From assembly GCA_037441775.1 (NCBI GenBank), contig JBBIRO010000007.1:68194-132193 (forward strand): DNA of 64,000 nt, in the 5' to 3' direction. Of the stretch, positions 1 through 8,514 are shown one piece after another. The first letter of the stretch is position 1. Every line of letters starts with the position of its first letter. This DNA is from CAMTWB01 sp037441775 (GTDB lineage: Bacteria > Desulfobacterota > Syntrophia > Syntrophales > CAMTWB01). Position numbers and translations under genes: made by a program. Under the pieces are notes generated by a model that saw only the letters and a program-made list of their open reading frames with translations, was not told the DNA's origin and did no database searches.

Positions 1-999
1 GCCCCTGGGAGCTTTGGTTGTCGCCATTATCATTGCCTCAGAGGCCAGTTCGAGATTGGTGCAGCCCAGATAGTTCTTTAATTTTATTTCGTTGATCTCC
101 TGATCGCCACGGATGAGAACCGCCGTCGCAACGCCGTCGGCGTCATAAATCATGGTCTTGACAATTGATGACGGCTCAACGCCCAGAAAAGAGGAAACGG
201 CGGCAATTGAGCTTTTGTCCGGGGTAAAAACTTCACTGGCAGGCAATAGCTCTGTCGAGTCGGCGGGTGGCTGCGATAGCAGGGGGGCCTCGGCCCGTTC
301 GATATTCGCGGCGTAATTACAACTTTGGCAGTAAACTATAGCGTCTTCGCCGGATTCAGCCAGCACCATGAATTCATGAGAGAAACTGCCGCCGATGCTG
401 CCCGAATCCGCCTCGACCGCGCGGAAGTTCAAGCCGCACTTTTCGAAAATTTCCCGATAGGCGTTATACATTTTTCGATAACTTAGGTCCGCTCCCGCTT
501 CATCGGCGTCAAAACTGTACGCGTCTTTCATTCCGAATTCGCGGCAGCGCATCACGCCGAACCGCGGCCGGATCTCATCCCGGAACTTGGTCTGGATCTG
601 GTAGAGATTTTTGGGCAGTTGGCGGTAGGTTTTGATCTCGTTTCTGACCAGATCGGTGATGACTTCCTCGTGGGTGGGGCCGAGGCAGTAGTCCCGGTCG
701 TGACGGTCCCGAAAGCGGAGCAGCTCCTTGCCGTACTGCTCCCACCGTTGTGATTCCTGCCAAAGCTCGGCAGGCTGAACCATCGGCAAGTGCACCTCCT
801 GAGCGCCGGCCGCGTTCATCTCCCGGCGGATGATTTCCTCGATCTTCCTGATTACCCGATAGCCAAGCGGCAGATAAGAATAGATGCCGCTGGCCAACTT
901 CCTGATCATACCTGCCCTGATCATGAGCTGATGACTTATTACTTCCGCATCCGACGGCGCCTCCCGGCCGGTGGGCAGAAATAGTGCTGAATACCTCAT
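1..999 (-). CDS. proS: Prolyl-tRNA synthetase, bacterial type, C-terminal part outside window
   Basis: Charges tRNA-Pro with proline in the cytoplasm. The 333 visible codons begin MRYSALFLPTGREAPSDAEV and carry class II synthetase motif 2 near residues 139-160 (FRDEIRPRFGVMRCREFG), then from about residue 225 the start of the YbaK-like editing insertion typical of bacterial ProRS. The class II motif 3 and the anticodon-binding domain lie beyond base 1, so the gene is cut by the window and is not known to be broken. Its ATG (999-997) overlaps the TGA of ispG in an ATGA arrangement, which suggests translational coupling with ispG upstream. Confidence 0.97.
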   Translation of the reverse strand, partial: MRYSALFLPTGREAPSDAEVISHQLMIRAGMIRKLASGIYSYLPLGYRVIRKIEEIIRREMNAAGAQEVHLPMVQPAELWQESQRWEQYGKELLRFRDRHDRDYCLGPTHEEVITDLVRNEIKTYRQLPKNLYQIQTKFRDEIRPRFGVMRCREFGMKDAYSFDADEAGADLSYRKMYNAYREIFEKCGLNFRAVEADSGSIGGSFSHEFMVLAESGEDAIVYCQSCNYAANIERAEAPLLSQPPADSTELLPASEVFTPDKSSIAAVSSFLGVEPSSIVKTMIYDADGVATAVLIRGDQEINEIKLKNYLGCTNLELASEAMIMATTKAPRG

Positions 1000-2078
1000 C
1001 CAATCTCCTTCTTGCCAACGATAATATCTTCGATTTCAGCCATAAGCGTTTTCAGAAAGTCCTCTTCTCGGACCTTTCTTATTGCCTGGCCCTTCTTAAA
1101 AAGCATCCCGGCCCCCCGTCCGCCGGCAATGCCAATATCGGCGTGCGCGGCCTCTCCCGGTCCATTGACGACGCAGCCCATCAGGGCAATTTTCAGGTAC
1201 TCCTTGCGCCCGGCCATTTTTTCCTCCACCTTGGCAACCAGGCGGGGAAGGTCAATTTCGCAGCGCCCGCAGGTGGGGCAGGAAATTATATCCGGGCCAA
1301 TTTTTCTTATGTCAAGGGCGCGGAGAATTCCCCAGGCAATCCCCATCTCGTCAACCGGATTTCCAGTAACGGACACCCGGATGGTATCTCCGATGCCGTC
1401 GAAAAGCAGGCTGCCAATACCGATGGCTGACTTTATGGCTGCATTTACCAGCGTACCCGCCTCGGTAACTCCCAGGTGAAGAGGGTAGTCGGTACTGGCT
1501 GCGACCTTACGGTAGGCCGCAATCATGGTCGGCACATCGGAAGATTTCAGCGAAAGCTTGATTTGCTCATGTCCCAGGTCTTCCAGTATTGACAGATTTT
1601 TCAGGGCGCTTTCGGCCAGGGCGGCGGCTGTTGGTCCGCCATGTCTCTTCAGGATATCGGTTTCGACCGACCCTGAGTTGATGCCAATCCGGATAACCAC
1701 CTGACGCCCCCGAGCTTCCTTTGCTACCCTCCCGATTCCTTCGCGGCCCAGGTTTCCCGGGTTTATTCTAATGCCGTCCACGCCTGACCGGATGGCCTGG
1801 CAGGCCAGGCGCGGATCGAAGTGGATATCGGCAATCAGCGGCAGGTCTGTCCGCTTTTTTATTTCGGAAAGCGCAAGCGCCGCTTCCTGATCGGGTACGG
1901 CTAATCGTACGGCCTCGCAGCCGGCATCCTGGAGTTCCCTGATTTGGGTAAGCGTAGCCTGGACATCTCGGGTATCGGTATTGGTCATGGATTGGACAAC
2001 AACGGGGGCGCCGCCGCCAATCTGCAATCCGCCTAGAAAAATTGCTTTCGTTGGTCGGCGTTTCCTATTCTGCTCCAA
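996..2078 (-). CDS. ispG: 4-hydroxy-3-methylbut-2-enyl diphosphate synthase
   Basis: Penultimate step of the MEP isoprenoid pathway: reductive ring opening of MEcPP to HMBPP using a [4Fe-4S] cluster. The 360-residue protein is of the usual short bacterial length. The cluster ligands are visible: Cys267 and Cys270 in SCPTCGRCEIDL, Cys302 in ALMGCVVNGPGEA, and Glu309. The TIM-barrel start has the family signature VVVQSMTNTDTRDV. The start is TTG with GAGGG about nine bases upstream; there is no nearer ATG that keeps the conserved N-terminus. It lies 21 bases downstream of the PurF-like gene and overlaps proS by four bases, so the three are probably cotranscribed. Confidence 0.97.
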   Translation of the reverse strand: MEQNRKRRPTKAIFLGGLQIGGGAPVVVQSMTNTDTRDVQATLTQIRELQDAGCEAVRLAVPDQEAALALSEIKKRTDLPLIADIHFDPRLACQAIRSGVDGIRINPGNLGREGIGRVAKEARGRQVVIRIGINSGSVETDILKRHGGPTAAALAESALKNLSILEDLGHEQIKLSLKSSDVPTMIAAYRKVAASTDYPLHLGVTEAGTLVNAAIKSAIGIGSLLFDGIGDTIRVSVTGNPVDEMGIAWGILRALDIRKIGPDIISCPTCGRCEIDLPRLVAKVEEKMAGRKEYLKIALMGCVVNGPGEAAHADIGIAGGRGAGMLFKKGQAIRKVREEDFLKTLMAEIEDIIVGKKEIG

Positions 2079-2099
2079 AGCTTGCGCCCTCGCAAAAAG

Positions 2100-3527
2100 T
2101 CATAAAAACGCCCGTTTCGAAGCCTGGTGGCCCTGCCAGCAGTATAGACACAGATCGTTTTCAGTCAGGCCGATGGCGGTTATCATGTCTTGAATATTCA
2201 TAAATTTCAAAGAAGTAGCATTGATGTCCCGGCATATGACTTCAACCATCCGTTGATACTTGTCTGAATCATGATTTAAATAAGGCGTCAGGTCATCCGG
2301 TTGTCCCCCCTCGATCTGCCCGATGGCGCGTCTGGCAGCAAGTTCGTCGGATCCTCTGGTGGATGATGAATAGATGCAGGGGAAAAGAAGAGGCGGGCAG
2401 GCGGCTCGAATGTGTATTTCCCGGGCCCGGTTGTCCCAGAGTTTGTTGATGGTATAGTTTTTTAACTGCGTGCCCCGGACGATCGAATCCTCGCAGATGA
2501 TCATGCGGTTGCCCTCTATGACCTCCTTGACGGCGCTGAGCTTCATGGTGGCAACCAGGTTCCGTATATCCTGGGAAGGGGGCGTATAGCTTCTGCCGTA
2601 ACCGGGGGTGTATTTAACCAGGGGCCGCCTGTAGGGAAGCCCTGATTCAATGGCATAACCAATGGCGTGACCGACGCCGGAATCAGGAACGCCGGCTACC
2701 AGGTCGGCTTCGACCCGATCATTTTTAGCCATTAGACGGCCGCATCTCTCCCGTGCACCCTCAACCCCAATCCCTTCATAACTGGAGGATGGATAGCCGG
2801 TATAGATCCAGAGGAAGGAGCATACCTTGCGTTCTTTGCCCGGCAATCGCACTGTTTCATAACCTTCGCGATTAATAAAAACGACTTCCCCGGGTCCGAG
2901 GTATTTGGCGGGCGCATAACCAAGATTATCAAACGAGCTGGCTTCTGTGGCCACAATATAAGAGTTGTTTCCCGCCTCCATCCTTTCGCCCAGCGTCAAG
3001 GGGAAACGCCCCAGTCGGTCCCGGACCGCAAAAATGCCCTCGGCGGTCATGATCAGGGCGCAGATGGAGCCCTCAATCAGGTGCTGCATCTTGACAATTC
3101 CATCTGGCAGATCGTCACCCAGGCAAATCAGCTTGCCGACCAGCTCAGCGCTGTTGACCCCTCCGGTCGTCATCTCGTTGAAGGAATCGCCCTTATCAAG
3201 AAGCGTTGCGGTCAAATTGTCCTTGTTGGTTACCAGTCCCGTTGCAACAATGGCAAAGGAGCCGAATTTGGAACGAATTATCAGGGGCTGGGGCGAATCA
3301 TCGTCAATGGCGCCAATCCCCATGAATCCGTTCATTTTCCTGTAATCATCCACAAAACGTGATTTGAACTGGGCCTGACCGATACTATGGATGCTGTTGG
3401 AAAAACCGTCCTGGCCAAAAACCGCCAGTCCGCCGTTTTCCGTTCCCAGATGGGAATGGTAGTCAGTCCCGTAAAAAAGCAGTCGCGCACAGTTTTCATT
3501 TGTCACAACACCAAAAATGCCGCCCAT
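2100..3527 (-). CDS. PurF-like amidophosphoribosyltransferase homologue lacking the glutaminase nucleophile
   Basis: The fold is that of PurF, glutamine PRPP amidotransferase: an N-terminal Ntn-type domain and a C-terminal phosphoribosyltransferase domain. The PRPP loop is intact (MIICEDSIVRGTQ), as are the preceding segment VPDSGVGHAIGYAIESGLP and the terminal LCLYCWQG. The N-terminus reads M-G-G-I-F-G where active PurF has M-C-G-I-x-G, so the catalytic Cys1 is Gly. The RYPTAG arginine segment is replaced by GAIDDDSPQ and the HNGNL segment by ATGLV. The glutaminase half therefore looks inactive, while the PRTase half looks functional. I use the ATG at 3527; a TTG three codons upstream is also possible. 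The role is unknown: an ammonia-dependent phosphoribosylamine synthase, a regulator, or another PRPP-using enzyme. Confidence 0.8.
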   Translation of the reverse strand: MGGIFGVVTNENCARLLFYGTDYHSHLGTENGGLAVFGQDGFSNSIHSIGQAQFKSRFVDDYRKMNGFMGIGAIDDDSPQPLIIRSKFGSFAIVATGLVTNKDNLTATLLDKGDSFNEMTTGGVNSAELVGKLICLGDDLPDGIVKMQHLIEGSICALIMTAEGIFAVRDRLGRFPLTLGERMEAGNNSYIVATEASSFDNLGYAPAKYLGPGEVVFINREGYETVRLPGKERKVCSFLWIYTGYPSSSYEGIGVEGARERCGRLMAKNDRVEADLVAGVPDSGVGHAIGYAIESGLPYRRPLVKYTPGYGRSYTPPSQDIRNLVATMKLSAVKEVIEGNRMIICEDSIVRGTQLKNYTINKLWDNRAREIHIRAACPPLLFPCIYSSSTRGSDELAARRAIGQIEGGQPDDLTPYLNHDSDKYQRMVEVICRDINATSLKFMNIQDMITAIGLTENDLCLYCWQGHQASKRAFL

Positions 3528-3644
3528 TTTCTCCAATCCATCAGTAATTTGCCATTCTGCGCGACTTATCGGTTGTTTAGTTGCTAAGGTCTCGCAAGGC
3601 GTTTTCCTACAGTCTAAAAGCCTACGGTCTATCCACCTGAGCAG

Positions 3645-4844
3645 TTATGAGTTTGTCAATTTTGCCGTTGCCCGGGCAATCCGCTTAATTCCCTCTTCAA
3701 TAACGCTCATGGAAGTCGCATATGAGAGCCGAAGATTTTCATCATGGCCGAATTCTACGCCCGGCACCAGGGCGACTAAGGCCTCCTGGAGAAGATAGGC
3801 TGCAAACTGGGTGGAATTTTCAATTATGGCGCCGTCCGCTTTGGCTCCGTAAAAAGAGGATACCCGTGGGAAGACATAAAATGCCCCCTGGGGTTTCAAA
3901 CAGGATATACCGGGAATGGAGTTTAAGCCCGCGACGAAATAATCTCTGCGCTTTTGGAATTCCGCCGCCATTGCCGCGACTACTGTCTGATCCCCCCGGA
4001 GCGCCCCCACGGCAGCCTTCTGGGCAATCGACGAGGGGTTAGAAGTGCTCTGGCTCTGAAGTTTGACTGTTGCCGCGACAATCTCCTCCGGGGCCGCGAT
4101 ATATCCGATTCGCCAGCCGGTCATGGCGTAGGATTTGGAAACTCCGTTTACCAGGATGGTTTTTTCCTTCAGCCGGGCATCGGCGCTTAAGATGTTGTGG
4201 AAAACAAGACCGTCATAGATGATCTTCTCGTAGATATCGTCGGAGATGATCAGGATATCGCGATCCAGGAGCACACTGGCGATCGCCGCAAGTTCATCTT
4301 TGGTATATGATATTCCGGAAGGGTTGGAAGGGCTGTTAATAATGAGCGCCCTGGTCCGGGGAGTGATTGCCTTTTGCAATGCCTGGGGGGACAACTTGAA
4401 TCCCTCCTCTTCCCGGGTAGTGACAATTACCGGTTTGGCCCCGGTCAGAAGCACGATATCCGGATACGAGACCCAGTAGGGTGAGGGTATCAGCACCTCG
4501 TCGCCCTCTTCAAAAAGCGCCTGGGCGAGATTGTAAAGAGAATGTTTGGCGCCACAGGAAACAGCGATTTCGGAACGCTTATAGGTCAGATTGTGATCTT
4601 GCAGAAGCTTGGCCGCAATGGCATCCTTAAGTTCGTCGATTCCTCCCACGGCGGTATATTTGGTGAATCCCTGTTCAATGGCGGCGATAGCCATATTTTT
4701 CGCCGATTGTGGGGTATCGAAATCCGGCTCGCCGACACCGAAATTAAGAACGTCCAGTCCGGCCGCTTTCATGGTGTTGGCCCGTGCAGATATGGCCAGG
4801 GTTGCTGAAGGCTTGATCAGATCAAGTCGCCGTGCAAACTTCAT
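3645..4844 (-). CDS. Class I aminotransferase, aspartate aminotransferase type
   Basis: PLP-dependent fold type I transaminase, 399 residues, probably moving amino groups between aspartate or aromatic amino acids and 2-oxoglutarate. The Schiff-base lysine sits in NGVSKSYAMTGWRIGY (about residue 235), and the family marker SPSNPSG is present as INSPSNPSGISYTKDE. I choose the ATG at 4844 (MKFARRLDLI), which follows GGAG and overlaps the coaD stop by four bases; the open frame upstream of it has no aminotransferase similarity. Exact substrate (AspC, AspB or prephenate aminotransferase activity) cannot be told from sequence alone. Confidence 0.9.
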   Translation of the reverse strand: MKFARRLDLIKPSATLAISARANTMKAAGLDVLNFGVGEPDFDTPQSAKNMAIAAIEQGFTKYTAVGGIDELKDAIAAKLLQDHNLTYKRSEIAVSCGAKHSLYNLAQALFEEGDEVLIPSPYWVSYPDIVLLTGAKPVIVTTREEEGFKLSPQALQKAITPRTRALIINSPSNPSGISYTKDELAAIASVLLDRDILIISDDIYEKIIYDGLVFHNILSADARLKEKTILVNGVSKSYAMTGWRIGYIAAPEEIVAATVKLQSQSTSNPSSIAQKAAVGALRGDQTVVAAMAAEFQKRRDYFVAGLNSIPGISCLKPQGAFYVFPRVSSFYGAKADGAIIENSTQFAAYLLQEALVALVPGVEFGHDENLRLSYATSMSVIEEGIKRIARATAKLTNS

Positions 4845-5335
4845 TGTCCATTTCTCCTTCCGTATTTGGCCTCGATTATTTGATTTACAATATCGGGGAT
4901 CATGCCCTTCACCGAGCCGCCGTGACCCGCGGCCTCTTTTATTATGCTGGAACTGACATAAAACCACTTGTAACCGGTCATGAGAAATACGGTTTCGATA
5001 TCCCGGTTAAGGCGGCGGTTCATCAGCGCCAGCTGAAATTCATACTCAAAGTCGGAAAGCGCCCGCAAACCTCTTAAGATAATATTTGCCCCGGATTGCT
5101 TCACATAATCCACCAGCAGTCCGGGCGTGCTGTCCACCTGAATATTGCCCAGATCTTTCACCACTTCACGGATCATCTCTACCCTCTCATCAACGGTGAA
5201 GAGAAATTGTTTCTCGGGGTTGTAGGCCACCAGAACTATCAGTTGATCAAACATTTTGATTGCCCGCTTAATGATGTCTACATGACCGTTCGTGATAGGA
5301 TCGAATGAGCCGGGATATACCGCTATCTTTGACAT
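4841..5335 (-). CDS. coaD: Phosphopantetheine adenylyltransferase
   Basis: Fourth step of coenzyme A synthesis: transfers AMP from ATP to 4'-phosphopantetheine to give dephospho-CoA. The 164-residue length is typical. The nucleotidyltransferase signature YPGSFDPITNGHVDII with the T/HxGH motif is at the N-terminus, and the second ATP-binding motif appears as YVSSSIIKEAA. It lies nine bases downstream of rsmD, a very common rsmD-coaD pairing in bacteria, and overlaps the aminotransferase gene by four bases. Confidence 0.97.
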   Translation of the reverse strand: MSKIAVYPGSFDPITNGHVDIIKRAIKMFDQLIVLVAYNPEKQFLFTVDERVEMIREVVKDLGNIQVDSTPGLLVDYVKQSGANIILRGLRALSDFEYEFQLALMNRRLNRDIETVFLMTGYKWFYVSSSIIKEAAGHGGSVKGMIPDIVNQIIEAKYGRRNGQ

Positions 5336-5344
5336 GGGTAAAAA

Positions 5345-5917
5345 TCATTCCTCCACTGGTTGGATTTGGAAAATGGATAATTGCGATTCCCCATAATTAC
5401 GAATCTTCCATAAAGTAAAAACTTCGGGCGCTTGAATTTCCTGTCTCCTGGAATGCTGTATAACCAGCCATCCTTTCCGGGAGAGGAGCGTCTTGCCGCC
5501 GCAAGACGTCATTGCCAGCGCAGTCAATATTTCAGAGATATGGCGTTCATGGTACGGCGGGTCGAGAAATACCACATCGAAAAGGTAAAGACGACTAAGA
5601 AGCAGATCAATTGACCTGTTGGCCTCCATCTGCAGAACATCGGACCTGTCTGCGTAGCCCAGTTGGAAAATGTTTTTTTTTAACTCGCTGACTACCGCCG
5701 GGTCCTTCTCAACGAACAGAACTTTCCTCGCGCCCCGGCTCAGGGCTTCCAGTCCTACAATTCCCGAGCCGGCAAAAAGATCGAGAAAAGTTGTATTTTC
5801 GACTGAGGGGAGGATGTTGAAAATCGCCTCCCTGATAATTGCCGGCGTTGGCCGTACCTTTGGCCCCCGAACGGGGGGTAAACGCCTCCCCCTGGCTGCG
5901 CCGCCGGTTAATCTCAT
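5345..5917 (-). CDS. rsmD: 16S rRNA (guanine966-N2)-methyltransferase
   Basis: Methylates G966 of 16S rRNA with S-adenosylmethionine. The 190-residue protein opens with the family signature MRLTGGAARGRRLPP, has the SAM-binding LDLFAGSGIVGLEALSRG, and the catalytic DPPY in VVFLDPPY. Its ATG overlaps the stop of asd by four bases, and coaD follows after nine bases, so it is inside one operon running from psd to proS. Confidence 0.97.
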   Translation of the reverse strand: MRLTGGAARGRRLPPVRGPKVRPTPAIIREAIFNILPSVENTTFLDLFAGSGIVGLEALSRGARKVLFVEKDPAVVSELKKNIFQLGYADRSDVLQMEANRSIDLLLSRLYLFDVVFLDPPYHERHISEILTALAMTSCGGKTLLSRKGWLVIQHSRRQEIQAPEVFTLWKIRNYGESQLSIFQIQPVEE

Positions 5918-6930
5918 AGGTATTTTTGGATAAGTATCTCAGCTATCTGGACGGCATTTAAGGCCGCTCCCTTTCTGATATTGTCCGAAACAATCCACAT
6001 GTTGATCCCGTTTTCGATCGATTCGTCCTCCCTTATCCGGCCCACAAAGGTCTCGTCCCGGCCGGCGGCCTTGATGGCCAGAGGGTAGAGGCGTTCCGTG
6101 GGATTGTCCAGCAGCGCCACACCAGGCGCGGCGGCCAGCAGATTTCGCACCTCCCCGGGCGTTATCTTTTCTTTTGTCTCAATGTTTACCGCCTCAGAAT
6201 GGCTGTAAAAAACGGGCACCCGCACCGTTGTCGCGGTGACGGCGATATCCGGGTCATTAAAGATCTTTTTCGTTTCGTTGACCATTTTCATCTCTTCCTT
6301 CGTGTAGCCATTCTCCAGGAAAACATCAATCTGGGGAAGGCAATTGAAGGCGATTTGATGGGGGTAAATTTTTACCTCCGGCTTGTCTTCGCTAAGAATT
6401 GCCCTGGTCTGATCGAGCAGCTCCGCGATCGCCTTTTTCCCCGTGCCGGAGACGGATTGGTAGGTGGAAACGACAATCCTTTTGATTTTCGCGGCGTCAT
6501 GGATAGGTTTCAAGGCGACTACCATTTGAATGGTGGAGCAGTTGGGGTTGGCAATGATATTTTTTTGCTTGTATTGGGCAATGGCTTCCGGATTGACTTC
6601 CGGCACCACTAGGGGAACGCCGGGAGCCATCCTGAAGAAGCTGGTATTGTCGATAACGACGCATCCGGTCCGGGCCGCGATGGGAGCGTACCTTTCCGAG
6701 ATGCTCCCTCCGGCCGAGAAGAGGGCGATATCAATGCCCGCGAAGGAATTTTCCGTCAGAATGCTAACCGGTATTTTTCTTCCCTTATAGGCCATTTCGA
6801 TGCCCACCGATCTTTCCGAGGCGAGCAGGAGAAGATTGTTTACCGGAAAATCCCGTTCTTCCAAAATTTTGACCATTTCGTTGCCGACCGCGCCGGTTGC
6901 TCCGACAACCGCAACATTGAATCTACGCAT
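5914..6930 (-). CDS. asd: Aspartate-semialdehyde dehydrogenase
   Basis: Reduces aspartyl-4-phosphate to aspartate semialdehyde for lysine, methionine, threonine and diaminopimelate synthesis. The Rossmann motif VAVVGATGAVGNEMV is at the N-terminus and the catalytic cysteine lies in IIANPNCSTIQMV. Length is about 338 residues, normal for the family. I place the start at the ATG at 6930 because AAGGAAAA lies nine bases upstream; an in-frame ATG two codons earlier is less well spaced. It is 39 bases downstream of pssA. Confidence 0.96.
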   Translation of the reverse strand: MRRFNVAVVGATGAVGNEMVKILEERDFPVNNLLLLASERSVGIEMAYKGRKIPVSILTENSFAGIDIALFSAGGSISERYAPIAARTGCVVIDNTSFFRMAPGVPLVVPEVNPEAIAQYKQKNIIANPNCSTIQMVVALKPIHDAAKIKRIVVSTYQSVSGTGKKAIAELLDQTRAILSEDKPEVKIYPHQIAFNCLPQIDVFLENGYTKEEMKMVNETKKIFNDPDIAVTATTVRVPVFYSHSEAVNIETKEKITPGEVRNLLAAAPGVALLDNPTERLYPLAIKAAGRDETFVGRIREDESIENGINMWIVSDNIRKGAALNAVQIAEILIQKYL

Positions 6931-6969
6931 AATCATTTTCCTTTTCAAAAATATTAATTTGTACAAATT

Positions 6970-7749
6970 CTAACTTGCGGTGCCCAGGCCTTCTTCTCTT
7001 TCTTTTTGATGGATGTGCCGTTTGTTGAGAAGCCTAGCCAGCCACCAGATCGGTCCGGAGAAGCTATATCCAAAAGCAAAGGTAAAGAGCATAATATGCG
7101 GCTCCGCGACGATGACAATCATGATGCCGACTATGAGCACCAGGGACATCAAGGGCTTTTTGGCAAAGTAATTTAAATCCTTAAAACTGTAGTACCTGAT
7201 TGCACTGACCATTAATAACGCTAAACTGAAGATCATAATCAGCACGAAAACGTGCCGGAATTCCCCCTCTCCCCCCAGGTAGATGTAGAGCTGGACCGCG
7301 GTCGCAATCACAGCGGCCGCTCCGGGAATCGGCAGGCCTTTAAAATATTTGCTTTCAATTAAACCAACTTGGACATTAAACCTGGCCAGTCGCAAGGCCC
7401 CGCAGGTCACATAGAGAAATGCCAGAAGCCAGCCGATCTTGCCATAGGCCGACAGGGCCCAGGTGTAGGCCAGAATTGCCGGCGCGACGCCAAAGGCAAC
7501 CAGATCGGACAGCGAATCAAACTCGCTGCCAAACTTGCTCATCGTTTTGGTCAGCCGGGCAATCCTGCCATCCAGGGCATCGAGGATCATGGCGATTATA
7601 ATAAATGACGCCGCTGTAGAAAAATCTCCGGCCATGGAGGCGATGATGGCATAGAAGCCACAGAATAGGCCTGCCGCGGTAATGGTGTTGGGAACGATGA
7701 ATATTCCTTTTTTGAGGCCGCCATTTTTAAAATAATGTTTTTTTCTCAT
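6970..7749 (-). CDS. pssA: CDP-diacylglycerol--serine O-phosphatidyltransferase
   Basis: Makes phosphatidylserine from CDP-diacylglycerol and serine at the inner membrane. The CDP-alcohol phosphotransferase signature DG-x2-AR-x8-G-x3-D-x3-D is complete, from DGRIAR through FGSEFDSLSD. The 259-residue protein has several hydrophobic stretches consistent with six to eight membrane helices. Its ATG overlaps the stop of psd by four bases, so the two consecutive steps of phosphatidylethanolamine synthesis are coupled. Confidence 0.96.
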   Translation of the reverse strand: MRKKHYFKNGGLKKGIFIVPNTITAAGLFCGFYAIIASMAGDFSTAASFIIIAMILDALDGRIARLTKTMSKFGSEFDSLSDLVAFGVAPAILAYTWALSAYGKIGWLLAFLYVTCGALRLARFNVQVGLIESKYFKGLPIPGAAAVIATAVQLYIYLGGEGEFRHVFVLIMIFSLALLMVSAIRYYSFKDLNYFAKKPLMSLVLIVGIMIVIVAEPHIMLFTFAFGYSFSGPIWWLARLLNKRHIHQKEREEGLGTAS

Positions 7750-8390
7750 TTTCGCACCCCTAGTATTGTTTCTCCAGCCCTGACCTTCTGCCCTAGCTGG
7801 ACCTGGATATCCGCCGCTGCCGCAGGAAGATAGACGTCCAGGCGAGAGCCAAACCTGATCAGTCCGAAACGCTCACCCTTCCGGACATCACTTCCGGTTG
7901 TGACCCAGCAGACGATTCGCCGGGCGATCAGGCCGGCAATCTGGACAATCATAATATCTTCACCCTGGGTTGGCCTGATCACCAGGTGATTACGCTCGTT
8001 AAGGGCGGACGCCTTATCTAAATCCGCGGAAAAAAATTTACCTTCCCGATAATCAATAGCCGATATCCGTCCCGAGCAGGGAATTCGATTAACGTGAACA
8101 TTAAAGACGTTCATGAAAATGCTGATCATCCTGTAGTTGCCGCGGATAAGTCCGTCCTCGACAACATCAACGATCTTGATTACCTTGCCATCAGCGGGCG
8201 CAACAATGGCAGACTCATCCGGGGGAATTTTCCGTTCCGGGTTGCGGAAAAAACAGATCACAAAAATGGTAATCAGGAGACAAAAAATGGTCAACAAGAA
8301 AAAACCAAATAGCCACGACAGGAAAGTTATGGCCGCGGAGATCACGATAAAGGGAATGCCTTCTTTGACTATGTAGGTATCATGATGCAT
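7746..8390 (-). CDS. psd: Phosphatidylserine decarboxylase, small (PSD-A) form
   Basis: Decarboxylates phosphatidylserine to phosphatidylethanolamine using a self-generated pyruvoyl group. The 214-residue proenzyme has a hydrophobic N-terminus and the autocleavage site Gly-Ser in RFGSRLDVYLP, where the serine becomes the pyruvoyl group. The start is placed at the ATG at 8390 (MHHDTYIVKEGIPF), where the family's conserved N-terminus begins; upstream codons look unrelated. A 124-base gap separates it from epmA, so an operon promoter may lie there. Confidence 0.95.
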   Translation of the reverse strand: MHHDTYIVKEGIPFIVISAAITFLSWLFGFFLLTIFCLLITIFVICFFRNPERKIPPDESAIVAPADGKVIKIVDVVEDGLIRGNYRMISIFMNVFNVHVNRIPCSGRISAIDYREGKFFSADLDKASALNERNHLVIRPTQGEDIMIVQIAGLIARRIVCWVTTGSDVRKGERFGLIRFGSRLDVYLPAAAADIQVQLGQKVRAGETILGVRK

Positions 8391-8514
8391 AATTTCGTCT
8401 CTGGGGTTAGTGCATTTCTTTTTGGTTGCGGCTCTTGTTCGATATTTATAGTAATACTGCCGGCAAGTCAATTATGTTCTGAGTTGCCTATGATCGTCAG
8501 AATACACCAGAAGA

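Noticed and set aside
984..1479. Plus-strand open frames opposite ispG
   Set aside because: They are antisense to a gene with full catalytic motifs, have no family resemblance and share its codon structure in mirror; a shadow.
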